The notes: a model not told the origin generated them from the sequence alone. Counted from the stretch's first letter, positions 18,776 to 28,189 are shown. The stretch: 64,000 nucleotides of DNA from Rhodothermales bacterium (GCA_951812345.1 OX638295.1:617987-681986), one strand, 5' to 3'. Numbers and translations: made by a program.

Positions 18776-18818
18776 TCCAAAGAAAAAGCCCTGTACTCGA
18801 CCGGGTACAGGGCTTTCT
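18776..18818 (-). terminator. Rho-independent terminator of the TPR gene
   Basis: Perfect 12-bp inverted repeat AAAGCCCTGTAC (18785-18796) and GTACAGGGCTTT (18805-18816) with an 8-base loop. On the minus strand the stem is followed by a T-rich run (CTTTTTCTTT). It lies about 70 bp after the stop codon of the TPR gene (18884) and 40 bp before the wbpD start, so it separates the two minus-strand units. The strongest terminator-like structure I found. Confidence 0.85.
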
Positions 18819-18883
18819 TCTTGTCAGTGCAAGGATGTCGTACGCACGATGTTCATACAGCACCCAGGGAGTACGATGCGTCG

Positions 18884-19726
18884 TCAAAGAGTTTCGATAT
18901 AATGTTCGGCCGGGCTCTTGTAACTGCCGTACCGGGCATTTTCGAACGATTCCTTGGCAGCCGTGATATTCCCGGCGTACATAAGCGCTTCACCCCTCGT
19001 GAAGTGAATTTTCGCTGCGTCCGTTCGGCTGCCTCGGTGAAGGCTGAGCGCCTGATCGGCAAGAGATACGGCCTGTTCGTAGTTGCCCAGCGCATTGTGG
19101 GCGACGGCAAGATAGAAGTAGGTATCCGCATCCGGATCGACGCGTTCCTGAAGTTCATCCAGACTGGCAATGGCTTCCCGGGCGTCGGAGGCCGACGGTT
19201 CGGCTCGACGGCCCAATGCGGAAGAAGCCAGAAAATTAAAGTGGTCCCGAATCCCGGCCTCCCCCTTGCGCAACGCCTGGGTATCGTTGTGCTCGTTCCC
19301 AAAAGCGATCAGGGCTTCGTAGGCCTGGATAGCCTCTTCGACCCGATCCAGCTTTTTCAGGGCAAGCGCCTTGCCTTCGTAATTCTTGACGTAGCTCGGA
19401 TACATCCCGATACCGGCGTTGAACCGTTCAAGAGCGCCTGCATAATTTTCCTGCTCGACGAGTCCCTTGCCTATGTTATAGTCGATAATCGCTGCATTGC
19501 TGGCTGATTTCGTAGCGATTTCCGTATCGTTTTCCTGGCTCGCCAATTCAGAGGCGCGTGCGAACTCATCTCGGGCCGTGGAGTAATCCTGGGCCTTGGC
19601 GGCTTCTATGGCCGCGTTGAACGCTTCCTTGTAGGCCTGGGCCTGAACCGGAGAGGCCTGGATTCCCGTCAGGAGGCAGAAAAGCAGTGCAAGCACTGCA
19701 AAGGACTTGAATGTACTCATCGTCAT
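18884..19726 (-). CDS. Exported TPR-repeat protein
   Basis: A 280-aa protein with a signal peptide (SFAVLALLFCLLTGIQASPVQAQA) and tetratricopeptide repeats over most of its length. The helical pairs are recognisable as A-x-x-x-YxxA units: YSTARDEFARASELA, YAGALERFNAGIGMYPSY, VEEAIQAYEALIAF, TYFYLAVAHNALGNYEQAV and HFTRGEALMYAGNITAAKESFENA. TPR proteins act as interaction scaffolds, so a periplasmic assembly or binding role is likely, but no function can be named. Its own terminator follows at 18776-18818. Whether it serves polysaccharide export or is an unrelated neighbour is not visible. Confidence 0.85.
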   Translation of the reverse strand: MTMSTFKSFAVLALLFCLLTGIQASPVQAQAYKEAFNAAIEAAKAQDYSTARDEFARASELASQENDTEIATKSASNAAIIDYNIGKGLVEQENYAGALERFNAGIGMYPSYVKNYEGKALALKKLDRVEEAIQAYEALIAFGNEHNDTQALRKGEAGIRDHFNFLASSALGRRAEPSASDAREAIASLDELQERVDPDADTYFYLAVAHNALGNYEQAVSLADQALSLHRGSRTDAAKIHFTRGEALMYAGNITAAKESFENARYGSYKSPAEHYIETL

Positions 19727-20024
19727 TGCGTGTTTGTACGACTATGGAATTTGGACAGGGTGGAACCGACAAAAGGGTACATGCACAGTTAGGACAGGGT
19801 TCCCCATACGACTGAAAACCCGATTTTTCCTGCTTACCGCGACAAGATAATGATTCTGACGATTTTTTTCCGCATCGTCGGTCAGGGAAGATATTCGTAT
19901 CTTTCCATGGATATGTTGTCGCCCCTGTCATGCACTCCCGGCGGCACTTTTCTATTCACTTGATGTTCAAAAAGTGCTTGTCCGGCAATACGTTTTCCCG
20001 GGTGTCCGATAGAGGATCGGCTTT
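19727..20024. other. Gap between divergent TPR and nucleotidyltransferase genes
   Basis: The 298 bp between two divergently transcribed genes should contain promoters for both. I see no convincing sigma70 pair, no repeat copy and no hairpin with a T-run. Open frames that cross it are short and not convincing. Confidence 0.4.
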
Positions 20025-21044
20025 ATGAAACTCATTATTCCCATGGCCGGCCGCGGCACGCGTGTTCGGCCTCATTCGCACGTTACGCCCAAGCCCCTGC
20101 TTCCTGTCAGAGGGCGTAGTATGGTGGAGCGGATAGTGGATACGTTCAATCGCGTATTGCCCGTACGTCTGAATGAAGGAGTCTTTGTACTCGGTCCGGA
20201 TTTCGGGAAAAATGTGTACGAAATGCTGCGGGAAATATGTGCTCGGCACGATATGCGCCCCCAATTTGCTGTACAGCAGACCGCAGAAGGTACGGCCCAC
20301 GCAGTGCATGCTGCCAGCGAGTATTTGCAAGGTCCCGGTGTCGTGGCCTTTGCGGATACGGTTTTCGACATGGATGCGGGTCTTGATTTCAAGGATTCCG
20401 ATGTGGTCGCCATGGTGAAACATATTGAGGACCCCAGCCGATTCGGCGTGGCGGTACGGGAGGGTGATCGTGTTGTGGAACTGGTTGAAAAACCGACCGA
20501 ACCTATATCTACCGAGGCGCTTGTCGGCATCTATTATGTACGTGAACTCAGGGATCTCCGGGGAGCGATCGAAGGGATTATCGCCGATAACCTGCGTGGA
20601 AAGGGGGGTGAGTTTCAGCTGACGGATGCATTTGACCGCATGATAAAGCGCGGCGATGCCTTTACGACTGCTTCCGTAACGGAATGGCTTGACTGCGGTA
20701 CCATCTCTGCCCTGATGGATACGACCCGGCGTCTTCTTGAAAAGGAAGACACCGGTGCGTTTCAGGGAGATGTGGAAAACAGTATCATCATTCCTCCTGT
20801 CTATATCGGGCCGGATGCACGCGTCGTGGATTCTGTCGTAGGCCCTTACGTTTCAATTGAAGCGGGTGCTGATGTGCGCCGCTGCGTCATTGAACAATCT
20901 GTTGTGTTTTCCCATGCTGTGATCCGCGGCGCGGTGTTGACAGATTCGCTTATCGGCAGATATGCCCATGTGCATCCGGGCGCCGGGGTACTGAACATCG
21001 GCGATCATGCGGAGATTGCCCCTGTTCCTCCGGGCGTGCTCTGA
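20025..21044 (+). CDS. Sugar-phosphate nucleotidyltransferase with C-terminal beta-helix
   Basis: Predicted to activate a sugar-1-phosphate with an NTP, 339 aa. The N-terminal nucleotidyltransferase signature is intact (IIPMAGRGTRVRPHSHVTPKPLLPV), followed by a TAHAVHAA substrate segment, FADTVFD at the metal site, VELVEKP and EWLDCGT. From about residue 245 the chain becomes a short left-handed beta-helix with hexapeptide turns (PVYIGPDARVVDSVVGPYVS), as in long RmlA-like and GlmU-like proteins but without an acetyltransferase-size domain. The exact sugar and nucleotide, such as glucose-1-phosphate/dTTP or UTP, cannot be told from these motifs. A feeding role for the surrounding nucleotide-sugar enzymes is likely. 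Confidence 0.85.
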   Translation: MKLIIPMAGRGTRVRPHSHVTPKPLLPVRGRSMVERIVDTFNRVLPVRLNEGVFVLGPDFGKNVYEMLREICARHDMRPQFAVQQTAEGTAHAVHAASEYLQGPGVVAFADTVFDMDAGLDFKDSDVVAMVKHIEDPSRFGVAVREGDRVVELVEKPTEPISTEALVGIYYVRELRDLRGAIEGIIADNLRGKGGEFQLTDAFDRMIKRGDAFTTASVTEWLDCGTISALMDTTRRLLEKEDTGAFQGDVENSIIIPPVYIGPDARVVDSVVGPYVSIEAGADVRRCVIEQSVVFSHAVIRGAVLTDSLIGRYAHVHPGAGVLNIGDHAEIAPVPPGVL

Positions 21045-21126
21045 GCGAGACCTGAAGGTATCCGTAGGAGGTTCATCCCTCTCGGTTGGTTGGATGCCGG
21101 CCACGTTATACTTACGTGCGGGTCGG

Positions 21127-21163
21127 GAGCGAAGTGGTTTTAATCAGAGTATCCTAATCTATA
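21127..21163. repeat. Intergenic repeat copy C (half element overlapping a stop codon)
   Basis: Plus-strand GAGCGAAGTGGTTTTAATCA followed by GAGTATCCTAATCTATA. It matches copy D at 25255-25292 with two substitutions and one inserted base, and the right end of copies A and E. The similarity to copy D runs through the stop codon and last codons (Ile-Asp-stop) of the glycosyltransferase gene that ends at 21154. Confidence 0.85.
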
Positions 21164-22242
21164 GTCTCCAGGATGGACATGACGCGTTCTTCCGCCCCCA
21201 TGACCCATCTGCGGAAGTCATCCCGCGTGGCATCGTACTGCGCGATGAATTTCGTTAGCAAGTTCATGTCGAATTTGTCGCTTCGGACGCCACATCCCAT
21301 TTTTTCTATTTCGAAAGCATTACACAGTTGCTCGTAGTGCCCCTCGACCGGCACGGCCAATACAGGTTTTCCAAGGAAGAGCGCTTCGGAAACCGATTCG
21401 AAGCCAGCCGTGCACACCAGGCCGCTGCAACGGCTCATGAGATCAAGAAATTTGGTATCGTGTATCCGGTTGAAGCGGAGTGTGTCGCTGTACTGCACGA
21501 CATCGTCGACTTCCGGATTGTCCCAAAAGCATTCGAGGCGTTGCGCCGGGTGTTTTTCGTGCCATTCGATCACCTGCTCCGCATAGCCGCGATTCAGGAG
21601 GTAGATCAGAAAAAAATCCTCCTGAACGTTGGTGTTCTGAAGGGCCAGTGCTTCCTCGCGCAGAAGTGGGGGGATCACCGAAAGGCGCGCGTCCGGGAGG
21701 TCTTCTGCCGGATACAGGGAGAGCGCGAGCTTCCATGTGGTCCGGAAACCGGTCAGGTGGGTGAACATCTTCATGGCCGAGCGATCGACCGGCTTGCCCG
21801 GAGCAAAGTCATATATCGGATGATCGAACATGTACTGATGCCCGATGGCTACAAATGGTACGTTCGGGCGATAAAGCGCCTGGTATACGCCAGCCATCGG
21901 TTCGTAGAAAGTCAGCACCAGATCCGGCTGAGTTGTTTTAATCGTTTGATCGAGAATTTGCAGGCTGCGCTTGAAGATGGGTATGCGCCCGACGTTTTCG
22001 ATAAGCGTGTCGAGTGAATTAATAGCGCGCTGTTCCTTTCCGATACTGAATCCCGGCGAGCCAAAACGACGGATCGGGGCATTGATTCTTTGTGCAAATA
22101 CGTCAGGGATATCCCGATTCCGAACGTTCCCGGCGAGCACACCGACCAATTCGTGCCCGGCCCTGTGCAGCATGGTTTGCAGGGCCAGCGCCTGCGTGAG
22201 ATGTCCTCGCCCTTCCCCCTGCACAATGAACAGAATCTTCAT
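21154..22242 (-). CDS. MurG-like GT-B glycosyltransferase family protein
   Basis: A 362-aa protein with the two-domain layout of GT-B transferases. The start MKILFIVQGEGRGHLTQALAL is a glycine-rich N-terminal loop like that of MurG and family 28 enzymes. The C-terminal acceptor half contains LMSRCSGLVCTAGFESVSEALFLGKPVLAVPVEGHYEQLCNA, the donor-binding glycine/Glu region with a terminal Gln. The in-frame ATG at 22302 would add 20 residues; 22242 begins at the first beta-strand. Sugar donor and acceptor are unknown. Its last codons and TAG lie in the repeat copy C sequence, so the C-terminus may have been altered by insertion. It is the only clear glycosyltransferase in the window. Confidence 0.82.
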   Translation of the reverse strand: MKILFIVQGEGRGHLTQALALQTMLHRAGHELVGVLAGNVRNRDIPDVFAQRINAPIRRFGSPGFSIGKEQRAINSLDTLIENVGRIPIFKRSLQILDQTIKTTQPDLVLTFYEPMAGVYQALYRPNVPFVAIGHQYMFDHPIYDFAPGKPVDRSAMKMFTHLTGFRTTWKLALSLYPAEDLPDARLSVIPPLLREEALALQNTNVQEDFFLIYLLNRGYAEQVIEWHEKHPAQRLECFWDNPEVDDVVQYSDTLRFNRIHDTKFLDLMSRCSGLVCTAGFESVSEALFLGKPVLAVPVEGHYEQLCNAFEIEKMGCGVRSDKFDMNLLTKFIAQYDATRDDFRRWVMGAEERVMSILETID

Positions 22243-22483
22243 TTCGATGACGGTGGAGACAGGAATGACCCGGGAAAATAACTCAAACCTTTCGGTAACC
22301 ATCGCCCCCCCTTGCCGGTTTCCCGGATATCTCCCGGGTTTGTCAGCAGCGTTCCATGGCAGGTCGTGGTTCCATGATCATTGCAAAAACATTCTTCATT
22401 ACGCGTAACAGACTCTTTGCATGTACTTTCTGCCCGGTTTTGTTTTTCTTGTTGGCTCTGTTTCCTGATTCCTTTTGCCAATC

Positions 22484-23440
22484 ATGCGCATCGTTGTAAC
22501 GCGACCGTTGCCCTCCGGGGGACTGCACCTGCTCGATGGCCACGAGGTTGTCCAGCATCAATTCCCTGTCGGCAGTCCGGATGAGGACCAATTGATCGAT
22601 ATTTCCCAGGGGGCTGATGCGTTGATCACACTATTGTCGGATCCGGTGACCGAACGGGTGTTGCGTGCCTGTCCCGGTATCAAGGTGGTCGCGCAGTATG
22701 CGGTGGGGTACGACAACATTGACCTGGCAGCGGCGCGCGCCAGAGGGATCGTTGTAACGAATACGCCGGATGTACTCACGGAAGCCACAGCGGATATGGC
22801 ATTTGCGCTGCTTCTGGCAGCAGCACGGCATGTCGTGCCGGCAGACCGGTATGTACGAGCCGGGAAGTTTTCAAGATGGGAAGCGGATCTTATGCTGGGC
22901 GCTGATCTGAGTGGCGGCATGATAGGCATCGTGGGTTTGGGCAGAATAGGGGCTGCAATGGCGCGTCGCGCCATCGGTTTTGGAATGCGTGTATGCTACC
23001 ATAATCGTTCCCCCGCCAATCCGTCTGTGGAGCAGAAACTGAGTGCTCGGCTTGTTTCCATGGATACGCTTCTGGAAACCAGCGATGTCATTTCTTTGCA
23101 TTGCAGCCTCAATGCGTCCAGCCGGGGTCTCATCGGGCGCGAGGCGTTTGCACGCATGAAACCATCGTCCATCCTGGTGAATACGGCACGCGGTGCTGTC
23201 GTGGATGAAGAGGCTCTTGTCGATGCACTTCGCAACCGCACGATTCGGGCGGCGGGCCTCGATGTTTTCGAGGACGAACCCTCCGTGCATCCAGGGTTGC
23301 TCGATCTCGACAATGTGGTGATGGCGCCGCATCTTGGGAGCGCAACGCATGCGACGCGTTTGAGAATGGCGGAAATGTGTGCCGAAGCGGTTCAGGCTGT
23401 GCTCAGCGGCGCCAGGCATATCCCGTACCGGGTCGTGTAG
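22484..23440 (+). CDS. D-2-hydroxyacid dehydrogenase (glyoxylate/hydroxypyruvate reductase type)
   Basis: NAD(P)-dependent 2-hydroxyacid dehydrogenase, 318 aa. The cofactor motif is visible as GIVGLGRIGAAMARRA at about residue 148, followed by the second signature LHCSLNASSRGLIG and the third, MKPSSILVNTARGAVVDEEAL, with catalytic Arg. GLDVFEDEP and the catalytic His in VMAPHLGSATHATR complete the set. The ATG at 22484 is three codons inside a TTG at 22475. The family covers glyoxylate, hydroxypyruvate, phosphoglycerate and lactate reductases; the exact substrate is not clear. It converges with the permease gene (23467), and no neighbour shows its pathway. Confidence 0.88.
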   Translation: MRIVVTRPLPSGGLHLLDGHEVVQHQFPVGSPDEDQLIDISQGADALITLLSDPVTERVLRACPGIKVVAQYAVGYDNIDLAAARARGIVVTNTPDVLTEATADMAFALLLAAARHVVPADRYVRAGKFSRWEADLMLGADLSGGMIGIVGLGRIGAAMARRAIGFGMRVCYHNRSPANPSVEQKLSARLVSMDTLLETSDVISLHCSLNASSRGLIGREAFARMKPSSILVNTARGAVVDEEALVDALRNRTIRAAGLDVFEDEPSVHPGLLDLDNVVMAPHLGSATHATRLRMAEMCAEAVQAVLSGARHIPYRVV

Positions 23441-23466
23441 CCGGTCCCTGGCGCGCGCCTCGGCTG

Positions 23467-25248
23467 TCAGAGCCACCTCAAGTACACGGCGGTCAGTGTG
23501 ATGGCCATGACAACGATACTTACGGGCAGCCCGGCCCGGAAATAATCCCTGAAACGGTATCCGCCGGCGGCCATAACCATCAAATTCGTTTGATAGCCGA
23601 GCGGAGAAAGGAAGCTTGCCGAAGCTGCTATCGTCACTGCTAACGCTACGGCACGCGGTTCCATGCCGACATCGATGGCTGTCGCCAGGGCAATTGGAAT
23701 CATGATGACGACCGCGGCGCTGTTCGTGATGGTTTCTGTGACGATCATTGTACCAAGGTACAGGAAGAGCAATGCTATCAGGGGATGCTGGCCCGGCAAT
23801 ATCGTTGCAATTGTGTGGCCCAGTCCTGTTGCCAGCCCGCTTGCATGGACAGCGTGTCCAATACCGAAAGCTCCTGCAATCGTCAGGATAACGCCCATAT
23901 CGACAGATTGGCGTAGCTCGGTGCCGCGCAAAAAACCGATGAGAATCATACCCAGTGCACCTGCGAAGGCTGCTGCGGCGAGGGGTAGAATACCGCCGAT
24001 GTGCAAGGTGATCAGTATTGCCAGCATAGTCAGAACCACCCCTGTTCTCTGATCTATCCGCTGCTGCCCCCTAATATCTTGCGTGACGAGATAAAAATCT
24101 CCCTGGCTTTGGTGCCAGTGACGATCAAATCCTTTTTGGGCGTCGATGATAAGCAGGTCGCCCGGCTTGAGAGGAACATTTCCGAGCGCTCCACGGATCG
24201 ATTCGTCCCGGCGATGGATGGCCAGCACAACCCCCTCGTACTTTTCCCGGAAGTTGACGTCTTTCAGCGTTTTGCCGGCCAGGGTCGAGTTTGTTGAAAC
24301 CACTGCCTGAAACAGAGGGGGATCCGTTTCCTGCTTACTCTGCCCGTTTTCGGTGGGATATGTAAAAAAATTGGTCTCGCGAAGCAGACGCTCTCTGGCA
24401 TCTGTACGTCCGATAAACGTGAGAATGTCCGCTTCCCGGATGGTCTCCTCCGGAGCGACCGGGCCGATTGTATTCTGATCGCGCCGGATATATACGAGAT
24501 ATGCGTCGCCCAGTGACCGGAGATTTGCTTTCTGGATTGACATGCCAGCGAGGGGTGAGCCGGCAGGTACGCACAGGTGAAACCGGTAATCCAGCGTATC
24601 TGCCTTGTCCCGGTTGCCGGGGGTTGCGTCCGGCATTAACCGGTGTCCGACAAGAGACAAGTACAAAACGGTCAGGATGGCCACAGGAAGGCCTATCCAG
24701 GCAAGCTCGAACAGTCCGAATTCCTGCAGACCGGCATCGCGAATGAGTCCCGAGGCAATGATGTTTGTCGAGGTGCCGATAAGCGTGATCATGCCTCCTC
24801 CAATCGCAGCGAAAGAGAGAGGCATCAACAGCTTCGATACCGATATGCCGGCTTTTCGGGCCACCGCCTGCATTCTCGGTATCAGCATGGCGACCACCGG
24901 GGTGTTGTTCAGAAAGGCGGACAACACCGCAGTAGGCGCCATGACGCGGAAAAGCAGCGATGTCACCGTGCCGCCGGGTGGCGCCAGCCAGCGATCTATC
25001 CAGATGAGAATCCCCGTTTGATGAATACCGGCGGCGACCACGTACAGTGAAGCAATTGTAATGACCGCTTCCCATGCAACACCCGAAAAAGCTTCAATAG
25101 GGCTTATTACTCCGGCTACGAGAAGTATGCCCAGCGCCAACAGAATGGTTACATCCACCCGTGCCCATTCGCGCACAAGGGCAACGATCATGACCAGAAT
25201 GGTCGCAAGAGTAAACCAGGCTTGCCAGGGCATCAGGATGTCATTCAC
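23467..25248 (-). CDS. SLC13-family anion permease with two RCK_C domains (probable sulfate transporter)
   Basis: Integral membrane protein, 593 aa, of the SLC13/DASS group. The N-terminal half has four or five helices with the family loops FLNNTPVVAMLIP and GTSTNIIASGL. Two soluble TrkA-C (RCK_C) domains occupy about residues 210-370 (AYLVYIRRDQNTIGP and TLAGKTLKDVNFREKYEGVV). The second helical half includes TNSAAVVIMIPIA and a final hydrophobic segment. It is 35 bp downstream of cysNC in a uxs-cysD-cysNC-permease operon, so sulfate uptake is the natural prediction. GTG at 25248 is used; ATG at 25233 is an alternative. Repeat copy D sits in the gap before it. Confidence 0.88.
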   Translation of the reverse strand: MNDILMPWQAWFTLATILVMIVALVREWARVDVTILLALGILLVAGVISPIEAFSGVAWEAVITIASLYVVAAGIHQTGILIWIDRWLAPPGGTVTSLLFRVMAPTAVLSAFLNNTPVVAMLIPRMQAVARKAGISVSKLLMPLSFAAIGGGMITLIGTSTNIIASGLIRDAGLQEFGLFELAWIGLPVAILTVLYLSLVGHRLMPDATPGNRDKADTLDYRFHLCVPAGSPLAGMSIQKANLRSLGDAYLVYIRRDQNTIGPVAPEETIREADILTFIGRTDARERLLRETNFFTYPTENGQSKQETDPPLFQAVVSTNSTLAGKTLKDVNFREKYEGVVLAIHRRDESIRGALGNVPLKPGDLLIIDAQKGFDRHWHQSQGDFYLVTQDIRGQQRIDQRTGVVLTMLAILITLHIGGILPLAAAAFAGALGMILIGFLRGTELRQSVDMGVILTIAGAFGIGHAVHASGLATGLGHTIATILPGQHPLIALLFLYLGTMIVTETITNSAAVVIMIPIALATAIDVGMEPRAVALAVTIAASASFLSPLGYQTNLMVMAAGGYRFRDYFRAGLPVSIVVMAITLTAVYLRWL

Positions 25249-25254
25249 GCGCGT

Positions 25255-25292
25255 GAGCGAAGTGGTTTTGATCAGAATATCCCTAATCTATA
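25255..25292. repeat. Intergenic repeat copy D (half element overlapping the cysNC stop codon)
   Basis: Plus-strand GAGCGAAGTGGTTTTGATCA then GAATATCCCTAATCTATA, near-identical to copy C. It spans the stop codon (25283-25285) and the last two codons of cysNC and ends 6 bp before the GTG of the permease gene. As with copy C, the product ends Ile-Asp. Confidence 0.85.
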
Positions 25293-27166
25293 TCCTGCAT
25301 AATGCCGTGCGTTACAAGCATGGCGACAATCTGATCCACGCATTCCTCTACGGACAGGACATGGGTCTGCAGCAGAAGCTCCGGATTTTCCGGGGGTTCG
25401 TACGGTGCCGAAATGCCCGTGAAATCGAGGATCTCGTGGTCGAGCGCTTTCCTGTATAATCCTTTCGGATCGCGATCCTTACATATCTCGAGATCACAAT
25501 CCACGTGTACTTCAAAGAAACGTTCTTCCGGAATGATGTGTCTGGGGTATGCGCGGTCTTGCCGATAGGGCGATACGAGAGCGCAGATGGTAATGCTTCC
25601 CTGTTCGAAGAATAACCGGGCCGCTTCGCTGACGCGGCGACTGTTTTCGGTCCGATCGGCCTCGGAGAAACTCAGATCGCCGCACAAGCCGTGACGTACC
25701 TGGTCGCCGTCGATCGACATGGTGCGCGCGCCATGCTTGAAGAGGCGTTTTTCCAGCGCACGTGCGATGGTCGATTTGCCCGATCCGGAAAGCCCCGTCA
25801 TCCAGATTACTGCGGCCTGGTGTCCTTGCTGCCGTTCGCGTTCCTCACGCGGAATGTACAAGTCATCCCACACGACCCCCGGAGAAACGGGGCGCTCCAT
25901 TGTCGTAACGCGTCCAACCGGCGGAACGTGCTGCGCTGCGCCGCGAATCATGCCGGCAGCCACTGTATTGTTGGTGTCCGGATCTATCAGGATGAAACTC
26001 CCGGTTTCCCGGTTGACCCGGTACGCATCGACGAAAAGCGGGTCGGCCAGTTCAAATTCGATGCGTCCTATGTCGTTCAAACCGAAGGTGTCCGCAGTTT
26101 CGCGATGTAGCGTATCGACATTCATGCGATAGATCACATTACCCACGACCGCCTGAACGCTGCGGGTGGCATGCTGAAGAATCCATCGCCGATTCGTTTT
26201 CATCGGCTGCTCGCTCATCCAGCATATGTCGGCATCGATACTGCGAGTGATCTGGGGCTGATTGCGACGCCGGACGATCATGTCTCCACGCCCGATATCT
26301 ATGTCGTCTTCCACCGTAATCACGACCGAATCGCCTGCGCGGGCACGTTGGATATCGTCCTCCATACGGACGATGGAATGCACACGGCTTTCCTGGCCGG
26401 ACGGAAGCACGACGATGTCCTCGCCCGGCGCAATGGACCCCGATACAACCTGGCCCGCATACCCGCGAAAATTCTGGTTCGGACGGATTACGTATTGCAC
26501 CGGGAACCGGAAATCGACCACGTTACGCCCTTCGCCCACCTTGACCGTTTCGAGGTGGTGCAGAATGGTCGGTCCCCTGTACCAGTCCATCCGGCCGCTT
26601 TGTTCGACGACATTGTCCCCTTCCAATGCGGAAATGGGGATGAAAACGACATCGTCGATATCTACTCTCTGAACGAATTCCCGATAGTCGGCGACGATTT
26701 CCCGGTATACTTCTTCGGAGTAGCCCACGAGGTCCATTTTATTGATCGCCACCAGGATGTGGGGCATCTGGAGCAACGAGGCAATGAATCCGTGCCGGCG
26801 TGATTGTTGCAATACACCATTGCGTGCATCGATCAGGATAATAGCCAGTTCGGCGGTCGACGCCCCGGTTACCATATTGCGCGTATACTGGATATGCCCC
26901 GGTGTATCGGCAATGATGAACTTTCGTTGCGGGGTGGAAAAATACCGGTATGCGACGTCGATCGTAATCCCTTGCTCGCGCTCTGCACGCAGTCCGTCCG
27001 TGAGCAAGGCCAGATTGATCGCGCCGTTGCCTTGTACTGCACTGGCGCGCTCAATGGCTTCGTATTGATCCTGGTGAATGGATCTCGAATCGTAGAGCAG
27101 GCGGCCGATCAGCGTCGATTTGCCGTCGTCTACACTGCCTGCTGTGGTGAATCTTAATAAATCCAT
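25283..27166 (-). CDS. cysNC: Bifunctional sulfate adenylyltransferase subunit 1 / adenylylsulfate kinase
   Basis: Fusion of CysN (GTPase subunit of ATP sulfurylase) and CysC (APS kinase), 627 aa, making PAPS from sulfate with CysD. The GTPase domain opens with GSVDDGKSTLIGRLLYDSR, then DTPGHIQYTRNMVTGAS and NKMDLVG. Two beta-barrel domains follow. From about residue 443 the kinase domain has a Walker A GLSGSGKSTIARAL, MSIDGDQVRHGLC, and DRTENSRRVSEAA. The NodQ-type fusion is common in proteobacteria and Bacteroidota. It lies 69 bp after cysD. The protein ends Asp-Ile-Asp with a stop codon inside repeat copy D. Confidence 0.96.
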   Translation of the reverse strand: MDLLRFTTAGSVDDGKSTLIGRLLYDSRSIHQDQYEAIERASAVQGNGAINLALLTDGLRAEREQGITIDVAYRYFSTPQRKFIIADTPGHIQYTRNMVTGASTAELAIILIDARNGVLQQSRRHGFIASLLQMPHILVAINKMDLVGYSEEVYREIVADYREFVQRVDIDDVVFIPISALEGDNVVEQSGRMDWYRGPTILHHLETVKVGEGRNVVDFRFPVQYVIRPNQNFRGYAGQVVSGSIAPGEDIVVLPSGQESRVHSIVRMEDDIQRARAGDSVVITVEDDIDIGRGDMIVRRRNQPQITRSIDADICWMSEQPMKTNRRWILQHATRSVQAVVGNVIYRMNVDTLHRETADTFGLNDIGRIEFELADPLFVDAYRVNRETGSFILIDPDTNNTVAAGMIRGAAQHVPPVGRVTTMERPVSPGVVWDDLYIPREERERQQGHQAAVIWMTGLSGSGKSTIARALEKRLFKHGARTMSIDGDQVRHGLCGDLSFSEADRTENSRRVSEAARLFFEQGSITICALVSPYRQDRAYPRHIIPEERFFEVHVDCDLEICKDRDPKGLYRKALDHEILDFTGISAPYEPPENPELLLQTHVLSVEECVDQIVAMLVTHGIMQDID

Positions 27167-27235
27167 CGAAGGGGGCGGTTATCGAAAAAGCCGGGTTCGA
27201 ATTGGTGCGAGCAGGTTTCGATCCGGCCAGGATCG

Positions 27236-28132
27236 TTAGAAGTAGCCTTGTTTCTTGCGGTCTTCCATTGCAGCCTCCGAGCGCATATCATCGGCGCGTG
27301 CTCCGCGTTCCGTGACGCGCGCCGAGGCGACCTCCTCAATGATTTCTTCCAGCGTTGCGGCAGTGGACCGGATTGCGCCGGTGCATGTCATATCACCCAC
27401 GGTCCGGAAACGGATCGTTTCCCGCTTCCAGGTTTCGCCATCGAGCAAAGAGATATAGTCGCATTTTGCGAGAAGCACTCCGTCCCGGTCTACCATTTCG
27501 CGTTCATGAGAGAAGTACATGGATGGAATCTCGATGCCTTGCATGAGGATGTACTCCCATATGTCCAACTCCGTCCAGTTGCTTAGCGGGAAAATTCTGA
27601 AATGTTCTCCCGCGTGCCTGCGTCCATTGAAAATATGCCACAGTTCCGGGCGTTGATTCTTGGGATCCCATTGCCCGAAGCGATCCCGATGCGAGAAGAA
27701 ACGCTCCTTGGCGCGGGCCTTTTCCTCGTCTCGCCGTGCACCGCCGATAGCACTGTCCACCTTGAGTTCTTTAAGGGCATCGAGGAGCGTAGTTATTTGA
27801 AGCATATTGCGGCTTGCATTCGGTCCCTTTTCTTCTTTTACACGACCCCGGTCTATCGATTCCTGCACGGTTCGGACAATCAATTTCGCCCCGATTTCTT
27901 TCACCAGTCTGTCTCGCAGTTCAAGTGTTTCCGGGAAATTGTGTCCGGTGTCTACATGCAACAGGGGGAACGGAATAGGCGCCGGCCAGAACGCCTTCCG
28001 GGCAAGGTGTACCATGACGAGAGAATCCTTCCCACCTGAGAACATCAAGCATGGCCGCTCGAATTGCGCGGCCGTTTCCCGCATGATGTATATGGCTTCG
28101 GATTCCAGCCGTTCGAGATGGATATTTCGCAA
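27236..28132 (-). CDS. cysD: Sulfate adenylyltransferase subunit 2
   Basis: ATP-pyrophosphatase subunit of ATP sulfurylase, 298 aa, forming adenylylsulfate with CysN. The PP-loop is intact, FSGGKDSLVMVHLARKAF, close to the N-terminus; LLHVDTGHNFPETLELRD, IGGARRDEEKARAKERFFSHRD and LSNWTELDIWEYI are family hallmarks. The C-terminus GYF is also typical. It is 57 bp downstream of the UDP-glucuronate decarboxylase gene and 69 bp upstream of cysNC, so the operon couples a sugar-nucleotide enzyme with sulfate activation. Confidence 0.96.
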   Translation of the reverse strand: MRNIHLERLESEAIYIMRETAAQFERPCLMFSGGKDSLVMVHLARKAFWPAPIPFPLLHVDTGHNFPETLELRDRLVKEIGAKLIVRTVQESIDRGRVKEEKGPNASRNMLQITTLLDALKELKVDSAIGGARRDEEKARAKERFFSHRDRFGQWDPKNQRPELWHIFNGRRHAGEHFRIFPLSNWTELDIWEYILMQGIEIPSMYFSHEREMVDRDGVLLAKCDYISLLDGETWKRETIRFRTVGDMTCTGAIRSTAATLEEIIEEVASARVTERGARADDMRSEAAMEDRKKQGYF

Positions 28133-28189
28133 GGTGTTCGGTGTTTTTAAAAAAGATACGCGGGGTCGTCGGGAGCGTCAATACGATGG

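Noticed and set aside
18735..18887. Upstream extension of wbpD to 18887
   Set aside because: It would translate through the terminator of the TPR gene; the ATG at 18734 has an AAGGAG site and starts the family region.
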